Source: an uncultured Erysipelotrichaceae bacterium (lineage in GTDB: Bacteria; Bacillota_I; Bacilli_A; RF39; UBA660). From it: a stretch of DNA of 5,106 nucleotides. Position 1 is the stretch's first letter. Each line of letters begins with the position of its first letter. A program made the translations under genes and the position numbers. Of the stretch, positions 1 to 4,553 are shown piece after piece. The notes beneath the pieces were generated by a model. It was not told the DNA's origin and made no database searches. It worked only from the letters and a program-made list of their open reading frames with translations. Location of the stretch: assembly GCA_902783215.1 (NCBI GenBank), contig CACZQD010000044.1, positions 1 to 5,106 of the forward strand, read 5' to 3'.

Positions 1-377
1 CATACATAGTAGTTAAATATTTCAAAGAAAAAGATAGAACAGTTTATAATTTAATTGGTGATGCCACAAGAGATATATATAGAAATTTCTATATAGTAAA
101 CTATAATGCTGTAAGAACAGTTAGAAGTATTGAAACAACTTATAAACAAAACTATACTGTAATTGAAACAACAAATATCCCACATTATACAGTAATTACT
201 GAAGGATATTATGATGTCGCACAAACTAATAAAACTAATAATTCAGATACGACAACAGTATTAGTACCTAATACAGGAGTTTATGATAAAAAAACTTATG
301 ATTATACATATATTTTAGTGCTTATAGGTACAGTTATAATTGGATTATTTACAGGATTAAGATTAAAAAATAATTAA
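1..377 (+). CDS. C-terminal part of a surface protein with a VPNTG sortase-like sorting signal (5' end outside window)
   Basis: This reading frame is open from the window edge (first whole codon at 3) to TAA at 375-377, giving 124 residues of a longer protein. The visible part is rich in Tyr, Thr, Asn and Val, with two similar short strands (YTVIETT and YTVITEG, near residues 51-68), as in extracellular beta-rich proteins. The tail has the order of a cell-wall sorting signal: VPNTG (residues 88-92, bases 264-278), about ten polar residues, a hydrophobic helix (about 102-118), then Arg-Leu-Lys-Asn-Asn. In sortase substrates the enzyme cuts between Thr and Gly and joins Thr to the wall or a pilus subunit. 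Here Val replaces the usual Leu, and the gap to the helix is longer than normal. It could instead be a simple C-terminal membrane anchor. The protein family is not recognised. A terminator follows, so it is the last gene of its transcript. Confidence 0.8.
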   Translation, partial: YIVVKYFKEKDRTVYNLIGDATRDIYRNFYIVNYNAVRTVRSIETTYKQNYTVIETTNIPHYTVITEGYYDVAQTNKTNNSDTTTVLVPNTGVYDKKTYDYTYILVLIGTVIIGLFTGLRLKNN

Positions 378-407
378 TAAAAAAAGATCTAATTAAAGTG
401 ATATAAT

Positions 408-446
408 AAAAGTAGACACTGTAAAAAACATCAGTCTACTTTTTTT
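408..446 (+). terminator. Rho-independent terminator after the surface-protein gene
   Basis: A perfect 10-bp stem, AAAAGTAGAC (408-417) with GTCTACTTTT (434-443), encloses a 16-nt loop and runs into a T tract (441-446). It lies 30 bases after the stop codon of the upstream gene and separates it from the spoIIGA control region. A TATAAT at 402-407 just before the stem is probably chance in AT-rich DNA. Confidence 0.8.
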
Positions 447-534
447 GATACAATAAAATAAAAGGGAAGGAATTATTTAATTAATAAATATAATTTGGAT
501 ACTCATTACCAGTAAAAATAATAACTAATTATGT

Positions 535-595
535 AAGATATACTAATTCGACACGATTACGTATATCTTTTATTTATACTTAATATGGTGATTGG
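535..595 (+). promoter_or_regulatory. Spo0A-controlled promoter region of spoIIGA-sigE: 0A box inside an imperfect palindrome
   Basis: TTCGACA at 547-553 matches the Spo0A (0A box) consensus at all seven positions. A -10-like TATACT (575-580) follows after 21 bp, and no TTGACA-like -35 sits at normal spacing. This matches the Bacillus subtilis spoIIG promoter, where a 0A box overlaps an over-spaced -35 region. With a start near 587 the box would span about -40 to -34. The box lies in the middle of an inverted repeat: AAGATATAC (535-543) pairs with GTATATCTT (561-569), and an inner TAAT/ATTA plus CG/CG pairing surrounds the trinucleotide ACA. The TATACT choice is uncertain because the leader would be only about 9 nt. 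The 0A box and its context are the strong part of this call. Confidence 0.7.
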
Positions 596-1360
596 ATGAA
601 AATATATGTTGATTTAGTTATGATTATTAATTTTTTATTAGATTACTTATTACTTTTAAGTGTATCAATATTACTAAAAAGAAGAGTTAAAATGATTAGA
701 ATAATTATGGGTGCTTTTGTAGGTGGATTAAGTATATTAATTTTGTTTATGAAAATTAATACTATAGAGCTATTCTTTATCAAGATAATTATTAGTATTT
801 TCATGATTTTAATTGCTTTTGGTTATAAAAGTATTAAATATACATTATCTAATATTATATATTTATACATTGTAAGTATTTTTTTAGGAGGTAGTATGTA
901 TCTGATCAACAATACTTTTTCATATGATAAAAAAGGAATTGTTTTTATTAATAAAGGGTATAGTATCAACTTAATAATTCTTATTATAATTAGTCCAATA
1001 ATTATAACTATTTATAATATCCAAGCCAAGAAGTTAAGAAATAAATATAATAACTATTATCGTGTTAGCATATATTATCAAGATAAGGAATTAGATTTAG
1101 TAGGATATTTGGATACAGGTAATACTTTAAAATATAGTAAAAGACCAGTATTATTACTTGATAAAAGAAAGAATATATTTAAGATTAAGAATTACTTACT
1201 TATTCCTTATAATACTATAGATAATACTTCAATATTAAAAGGATTTAAACCAGATAAGGTAGTTATAAAGAATAAAGAAGTTAAATGCATTATTGGTTTA
1301 ATTGATCAAGTTAATTTTGATGGATGTAGTATGATTTTAAATGAAAGGATAGATATATGA
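596..1360 (+). CDS. spoIIGA: Pro-sigma-E processing aspartic protease SpoIIGA
   Basis: Membrane-embedded aspartic protease of the mother cell that removes the pro-sequence of sigma-E once it receives the SpoIIR signal from the forespore (known from Bacillus). The first half has about five hydrophobic helices (roughly residues 4-26, 33-51, 57-76, 82-104, 123-142). The second half is the cytoplasmic protease domain, with the catalytic Asp in DTGN (173-176; D173), then LIPYNTID (202-209) and a KCIIGLID strand (230-237), all usual SpoIIGA landmarks. At 254 residues it is shorter than the Bacillus subtilis protein (about 309), mostly through a compact C-terminal end. The start is set by GGTGAT at 587-592, three bases before ATG. 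Its TGA stop overlaps the sigE start as ATGA, which suggests translational coupling of protease and substrate. The upstream Spo0A box fits its expected control. Identity is near certain from motif, topology and neighbour. Confidence 0.96.
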   Translation: MKIYVDLVMIINFLLDYLLLLSVSILLKRRVKMIRIIMGAFVGGLSILILFMKINTIELFFIKIIISIFMILIAFGYKSIKYTLSNIIYLYIVSIFLGGSMYLINNTFSYDKKGIVFINKGYSINLIILIIISPIIITIYNIQAKKLRNKYNNYYRVSIYYQDKELDLVGYLDTGNTLKYSKRPVLLLDKRKNIFKIKNYLLIPYNTIDNTSILKGFKPDKVVIKNKEVKCIIGLIDQVNFDGCSMILNERIDI

Positions 1361-2040
1361 TCAAAAGAATAATTAGTATAATTAAAAAAATACTTAGTGA
1401 TAATAATATTTATTTTGTAGGTAGTGCCGATAAATTACCCGCACCTTTATCTAAAGAAGAGGAAGTAGAAATGGTTAAAAGAAGTATGGAAGGGGATACT
1501 TATGCTCGTGAAAAACTTATTGAACATAATTTAAGATTAGTTGTTTTTTTAGCCAAAAAATATGAAAATACTAAAGTTGATTTAGAAGATTTAGTTAGTA
1601 TTGGTACTATTGGTCTTATTAAAGGAGTAAACACCTATAAATTAGATAAAAACATCAAATTAGCTACATACGCATCTCGCTGTATTGATAATGAAATACT
1701 GATGTTTCTAAGAAAAAATAAAAAACGTAATGGAGAAGTTAGTCTAGAAGATAGTTTAAGCTATGATAGTGAAGGTAATGAACTACACTTAGAAGATATA
1801 TTAGGAACTGATGAAGATGTTGTTACACGTCCATTAGAAGAGGCAACAGAAAAGAAATTGTTATATCAAGAATTAGTTAAATTAAAACCGAGAGATCAAA
1901 GAATTATGATTATGCGCTACGGATTATATGGAACTAAAGAGTATACGCAAAAAGAGGTTGCTCAAGTAATGAATATTAGTCAGTCATATATATCACGTAT
2001 TGAAAAGAAAATAATTAGTAAATTAAAAACATTACAGTGA
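1357..2040 (+). CDS. sigE: RNA polymerase sporulation sigma factor sigma-E, made as an inactive pro-protein
   Basis: Mother-cell sigma factor of early sporulation. Residues 1-19 form a basic amphipathic pro-sequence (KRIISIIKK) that should hold the protein at the membrane. By alignment with Bacillus subtilis (cut after Tyr27 in VYY-IGG), cleavage is expected between Tyr19 and Phe20 in NIYFVGSADKLP. The pro-sequence is thus about eight residues shorter than in Bacillus subtilis. Sigma-70 region 2 spans about 52-121, with the core-binding and -10-reading segment SIGTIGLIKG to ASRCIDNEILMFLRKNKK. Region 4 spans about 170-224, with the -35 helix-turn-helix TQKEVAQVMNISQSYISR (197-214). The segment VNTYKLDKNIKLATYASR and the acidic linker NELHLEDILGTDED match sigma-E better than sigma-K. 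Total 227 residues, against 239 in Bacillus subtilis. An AAGGAT element precedes ATG inside the spoIIGA end. The TGA stop lies in the terminator loop. sigG, which follows sigE in Bacillus subtilis, is absent here. Confidence 0.96.
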   Translation: MIKRIISIIKKILSDNNIYFVGSADKLPAPLSKEEEVEMVKRSMEGDTYAREKLIEHNLRLVVFLAKKYENTKVDLEDLVSIGTIGLIKGVNTYKLDKNIKLATYASRCIDNEILMFLRKNKKRNGEVSLEDSLSYDSEGNELHLEDILGTDEDVVTRPLEEATEKKLLYQELVKLKPRDQRIMIMRYGLYGTKEYTQKEVAQVMNISQSYISRIEKKIISKLKTLQ

Positions 2041-2054
2041 TTTGTAATGTTTTT
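2025..2054. terminator. Bidirectional terminator shared by sigE and the convergent TspO-family gene
   Basis: A perfect 11-bp stem, AAAAACATTAC (2025-2035) with GTAATGTTTTT (2044-2054), has an 8-nt loop. It ends in T runs on both strands, so it can stop transcription from either side. The sigE stop codon (2038-2040) is in the loop and the stop codon of the minus-strand gene (2053-2055) overlaps the right arm, so both genes end inside one hairpin. Confidence 0.85.
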
Positions 2055-2478
2055 ATATATTCATTAAATATATAGTAAGTGATAATATTGTTGCGAATAT
2101 ATTCCAAATAATATAAGGTATTAATAATTTAGATTTATTAGAGTTTAAGTATAAGAATAAAGAACTAATAAGAACAATAATTGTATCAATAAAAGCTATG
2201 AATGGACTTTTAATTGTAAAGAATAAAAAAGTATATATTTGATTAGAAAAGTAATTAATTATTAATGATTTATAATAATTTAGATCCTTATCTTTTGTTT
2301 TTATAATACTTAGTGTTATTAAAATATATAGTAATGGCCAAACAATAGCAAAAATAATAGGTGGTGGAGCAAAAAATGGTAAATTCAGACTTTTATAAAA
2401 GACTGTATCCACTTTAAAAATAATACTAGAAATAAACCATGGAGCAAGTAACAAAATAAATTTTAAAAAATTTTTCAT
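2053..2478 (-). CDS. TspO/MBR-family tryptophan-rich sensory membrane protein
   Basis: A small polytopic membrane protein of the TspO (translocator protein / peripheral benzodiazepine receptor) family, whose bacterial members bind porphyrins such as protoporphyrin IX and are linked to oxidative or osmotic stress. About five helices are visible (roughly 3-20, 40-60, 70-90, 92-111, 117-139), the family topology. The signature runs Y28..L31..P34-FFAPPP..F43..W47..Y51. Later family marks are N79, F86-F87, LLIPYIIWNIFAT (118-130; W125) and a C-terminal Met-Asn (139-140). At 141 residues it is slightly shorter than usual (about 155-165), and the Trp normally following the helix-3 Asn is replaced here (NQIY). 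The minus-strand start has an AGAGGTTGAT ribosome site. It converges on sigE and diverges from the rhomboid gene. Nothing in the sequence ties it to sporulation. Substrate and role are unproven. Confidence 0.88.
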   Translation of the reverse strand: MKNFLKFILLLAPWFISSIIFKVDTVFYKSLNLPFFAPPPIIFAIVWPLLYILITLSIIKTKDKDLNYYKSLIINYFSNQIYTFLFFTIKSPFIAFIDTIIVLISSLFLYLNSNKSKLLIPYIIWNIFATILSLTIYLMNI

Positions 2479-2538
2479 ATATCAACCTCTTTACTTATTT
2501 TATGAAATGTATTAAAATAATATTACAGGTGATTTAAA
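2479..2538. promoter_or_regulatory. Divergent start region between the TspO-family gene and the rhomboid gene
   Basis: Only 60 bp separate the two start codons, so both promoters must overlap or lie within the neighbouring genes. On the plus strand TATTAA (2510-2515) and TAATAT (2518-2523) are -10-like, and GGTGAT (2528-2533) is the ribosome site five bases before ATG. On the minus strand CCTCT (2486-2490) reads as AGAGG upstream of the TspO start. No convincing -35 element is seen on either strand, and AT-richness makes the -10 choices weak. Confidence 0.35.
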
Positions 2539-3702
2539 ATGAATATTACATTGACTAAAAATGATGAAATAGTAATGAAGTTATTACACTACTTTATTAC
2601 CCAAGAAGGTTATAATCCTGTTGTATTACATGGCGCGAAAGATGAAATATGGTTAGAAAATAACGAAGCTGATTATAAGATTATTAGAATTGTTAGTAAC
2701 TATATACATAATGATGAACAATTAAATTTTGATTTATATCGTACTAAACAAATATTAGGAAAAATAAAAAGAAAAATGTTTTCACTACGTATGACTACAC
2801 TTAGTATTTTTGTTAATCTAGGAGATAACGTGGATTTAAAAAGTGCATCTCAAAAGAATATTGATGTTGTAGATTTAAAAGAATTTGAAGATATATCACA
2901 TTATGATTTTGTTTTGAATTCATTTCCTAATATTTTAGAAGTAGAAACAGATGAAAAACAAGGTATTGAGTTATTTGTTAAATTAACTAATGATATTAAT
3001 AAGAAAAATCTAGATGAAAATCAAAAAGCGGAAGAAGTATTTAGTAAAAAAGTACCAGTTATAACTTATGCGCTCATCTTAATCAATACTTTAATGTTAG
3101 TATTAACAATTGGAATGAGTGGACAAGTATTGGAATTTAACCCTAATTTACTTTACAAATTGGGTGGATTAGTAAATTATAGTAGTATGAGTAGTTATAT
3201 TGATTTTTATCGAGTTATTACAAGTGCCTTTTTACACGCTGGATTAATTCACTTTATTTTTAATATGTATGCTTTATATGTAATAGGTCCTCAACTGGAA
3301 AGTTTCTTTGGAAAAATTAAGTATTTAATTATATATTTAGGTAGTGCGATTATTGGTAATCTATTATCGATGCTATTTTTAAGTGAAACTACTGTTGCAG
3401 TTGGTGCCAGTGGAGCAATATTTGGCCTTTTTGGAGCATTACTATATTTTGGATATCATTATCGAGTATACTTAAGTGGCGTTATTAAATCTCAGATAAT
3501 ACCATTAATTGCTTTAAACTTATTTATTGGATTTGTATTATCTGGAATTAATAATATGGCACATATTGGTGGATTAATAGGTGGTATACTTGTTTCAAAA
3601 GCTGTTGGTGTTAAATATAAAAGTCATAAAGAAGATATTATCAATGGAATTATTATGACTGCAATATTTGTAGGATTTTTAATATTTATGATTTTGAGAT
3701 AG
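2539..3702 (+). CDS. Rhomboid-family intramembrane serine protease, YqgP/GluP-like
   Basis: Intramembrane serine protease that cuts membrane proteins within or near their transmembrane helices. Residues 1-170 are a soluble cytoplasmic domain resembling that of Bacillus subtilis YqgP, including the stretch KDEIWLENNEADY (34-46) and the basic helix around 70-85. The membrane core follows. Helix 1 is at about 172-192, then a loop, then HAGLIHFIFNM (H233, H238, N242), the rhomboid HxxxxHxxxN element. Catalytic Ser291 is in GASGAIFG (289-296) and catalytic His342 is in AHIGG (341-345). A last helix is at about 367-386. The catalytic dyad is intact, so the enzyme should be active. At 387 residues it lacks the C-terminal extracellular TPR region of YqgP (about 507 residues). 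In Bacillus subtilis YqgP works with FtsH on the magnesium transporter MgtE; that role cannot be assumed here. The start is fixed by GGTGAT five bases upstream. It ends in its own terminator. Confidence 0.93.
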   Translation: MNITLTKNDEIVMKLLHYFITQEGYNPVVLHGAKDEIWLENNEADYKIIRIVSNYIHNDEQLNFDLYRTKQILGKIKRKMFSLRMTTLSIFVNLGDNVDLKSASQKNIDVVDLKEFEDISHYDFVLNSFPNILEVETDEKQGIELFVKLTNDINKKNLDENQKAEEVFSKKVPVITYALILINTLMLVLTIGMSGQVLEFNPNLLYKLGGLVNYSSMSSYIDFYRVITSAFLHAGLIHFIFNMYALYVIGPQLESFFGKIKYLIIYLGSAIIGNLLSMLFLSETTVAVGASGAIFGLFGALLYFGYHYRVYLSGVIKSQIIPLIALNLFIGFVLSGINNMAHIGGLIGGILVSKAVGVKYKSHKEDIINGIIMTAIFVGFLIFMILR

Positions 3703-3721
3703 TTTATCTATCTTTTTTTTT
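3697..3721 (+). terminator. Short Rho-independent terminator after the rhomboid gene
   Basis: AGATAG (3697-3702, containing the stop codon) pairs with CTATCT (3708-3713) across a 5-nt loop and runs into nine T residues (3713-3721). The stem is only 6 bp and AT-rich, so termination may be partial and some read-through into the next small gene is possible. Confidence 0.6.
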
Positions 3722-3726
3722 CAAAA

Positions 3727-3749
3727 TATGATAATATTATAATGGTGAT
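3727..3749 (+). promoter_or_regulatory. Putative promoter -10 and ribosome site of the small membrane protein gene
   Basis: TATGAT (3727-3732) would place transcription start near 3739, leaving a short leader with GGTGAT (3744-3749) three bases before ATG. A perfect TATAAT at 3738-3743 directly touches GGTGAT. Starting from it would give a transcript beginning near 3750 with almost no leader. No clear -35 is seen for either, since the upstream bases belong to the rhomboid terminator. Confidence 0.35.
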
Positions 3750-3752
3750 AGT

Positions 3753-4058
3753 ATGAATAACTTATCTAAAATGATAAAAGATATAGATGAAGGTAAGTCT
3801 GTTTCTATTAATTCTTATGTTTTTGATAAGAATTTGTTAAATGATTTAGTTAACGATTTATCAAATATTGAAAAATTATATCCTGACCAAGAATGTCAAA
3901 ATTTTATTCATTTATATGCTGTCTATAATACTCATACTGAAAAATCACAATTAATTAATTATCGTAATCTTCTTACAGCTTTTATTATTGGTTTTGGTGG
4001 TGGAGTATTTGTTGCGGGAATTATTACGCTTATTGAACAGTTTATAATTAGACGATAA
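3753..4058 (+). CDS. Small protein of unknown function with one C-terminal membrane helix
   Basis: This 101-residue protein belongs to no family I recognise. Residues 1-70 are hydrophilic and predicted mostly helical (KMIKDIDEG, LLNDLVNDLSNIEKLYPD), with one His/Tyr-rich stretch (FIHLYAVYNTH, 51-61). Residues 73-98 form one glycine-rich hydrophobic helix (FIIGFGGGVFVAGI inside), ended by Arg-Arg. The basic C-terminus right after the helix, with no signal peptide, suggests a tail-anchored protein with its soluble part in the cytoplasm, although a positive end can also favour the opposite reading. GGTGAT three bases before ATG supports the start. Base composition and codon use resemble the neighbours, so the gene is probably real. 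It follows the rhomboid gene by 50 bp and could be partly co-transcribed through the weak terminator. A functional link to the protease is unproven. Confidence 0.75.
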   Translation: MNNLSKMIKDIDEGKSVSINSYVFDKNLLNDLVNDLSNIEKLYPDQECQNFIHLYAVYNTHTEKSQLINYRNLLTAFIIGFGGGVFVAGIITLIEQFIIRR

Positions 4059-4107
4059 TTTCATATAAATTTCACATTTTATACAAAAGTTATTCACTTT
4101 TTTATTC

Positions 4108-4204
4108 TATAATAAATCTGTTAGTAGAGATACTAACAAGACACTCCTTACTTATCTTACACAAAAAAATGTGTGTAAAAAGCAATCGTTTGAGATTGCT
4201 TTTT
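4108..4204 (+). ncRNA. Candidate small RNA (about 4120-4204) with its TATAAT promoter element
   Basis: No gene is found between 4059 and 4210, but the stretch is structured. TATAAT at 4108-4113 predicts a start near 4120. That is the first base of a perfect 7-bp hairpin, GTTAGTA/TACTAAC (4120-4137), closed by a GAGA (GNRA) tetraloop. A pyrimidine-rich linker (4138-4157) follows, containing CACTCCTT (4142-4149), which resembles the 16S rRNA 3' tail and complements AAGGAG. A second hairpin (ACACA 4159-4163 with TGTGT 4170-4174) follows, then a strong terminator (4177-4204). This 5' hairpin, open C-rich segment and terminator order is typical of trans-acting Firmicutes sRNAs. No good -35 is visible, and the family is not recognised. 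It could alternatively be only the 3' region of the upstream gene. Confidence 0.4.
4177..4204. terminator. Strong terminator, probably bidirectional
   Basis: A perfect 11-bp stem, AAAAAGCAATC (4177-4187) with GATTGCTTTTT (4194-4204), encloses a 6-nt loop. T runs stand at the end on both strands. On the plus strand it ends the candidate small RNA or the upstream small gene. On the minus strand it lies seven bases after the Xre gene and can end that transcript. Confidence 0.85.
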
Positions 4205-4210
4205 CCATAT

Positions 4211-4441
4211 TTATTTATTGTTTTCAAATAATTTATCAATACTAATCTCTAATTTATGGGCAATTATTTGTAAAGTTTCAATTGATATTGATGCATATAC
4301 ACCTTTAGCTTCTAAATTTTTAATATATCCATATGATAGATTAGTTTTAGAAGCTAATTGTTCTTGCGTATATCCCTTGATTTTTCGATACTTTTTAATA
4401 TTTTGTCCAATTAACGTATAAATGTTATCATTACTTTTCAT
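4211..4441 (-). CDS. Small Xre/Cro-type helix-turn-helix transcriptional regulator
   Basis: A 76-residue protein made almost wholly of one HTH_3 (Cro/C1) DNA-binding domain. Helix 1 is IGQNIKKYRKIKG (11-23). The DNA-reading pair is TQEQLASKTNLSYGYIKNLE (25-44), followed by the usual ETLQIIAHKLEISIDKLF (55-72) helices that close the fold. There is no ligand-binding or dimerisation domain, so it should act as a simple dimeric repressor or activator. The start is supported by GGTGAT (bases 4445-4450 read on the minus strand) three bases before ATG. It is transcribed away from the SpoVID-like gene, and a 7-bp inverted repeat in the shared 112-bp spacer is a possible operator. Such regulators occur on phages and as chromosomal genes. 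No phage or toxin gene is seen next to it here, and its target is unknown. Confidence 0.88.
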   Translation of the reverse strand: MKSNDNIYTLIGQNIKKYRKIKGYTQEQLASKTNLSYGYIKNLEAKGVYASISIETLQIIAHKLEISIDKLFENNK

Positions 4442-4481
4442 TATATCACCATTATTATTTTCTCATAATAGAAGCAAGAAT

Positions 4482-4513
4482 AAAGTCATAAAATGAGTGA
4501 CTTTTAATATAAT
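4482..4513. promoter_or_regulatory. Inverted repeat (possible Xre operator) overlapping a possible sigma-E promoter
   Basis: AAAGTCA (4482-4488) and TGACTTT (4498-4504) form a perfect 7-bp dyad with a 9-bp spacer, in the gap between the divergent xre and SpoVID-like starts. On the plus strand GTCATAAA (4485-4492) and AATATAAT (4506-4513), 13 bp apart, resemble the sigma-E -35 (GTCATATT) and -10 (CATACAAT) elements. They match at six of eight positions each. Bacillus spoVID is a sigma-E gene, which adds context. A sigma-A TATAAT (4508-4513) is an alternative reading. Confidence 0.35.
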
Positions 4514-4553
4514 TTAATGAAATAATAATAAAATTAGGATGAGGAGATGTTAT

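Noticed and set aside
402..407. TATAAT as a promoter just before the first terminator
   Set aside because: A transcript from it would begin inside the terminator stem, and no -35 is present. It is most likely chance in AT-rich DNA.
493..513. Seven-codon frame starting with TTG in the spoIIGA upstream region
   Set aside because: It is too short, has no correctly spaced ribosome site and no codon signal.
1357..2040. Use of TGA as tryptophan (Mycoplasma code), suggested by extreme AT-richness
   Set aside because: spoIIGA and sigE both end at TGA where their families end. The sigE TGA also lies in the terminator loop, and Trp in TspO is encoded by TGG.
4218..4421. A 67-codon open frame on the plus strand opposite the Xre gene
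   Set aside because: It is antisense to a clear HTH gene, has no ribosome site at its ATG, and its translation shows no family pattern. It is a shadow of the minus-strand gene.
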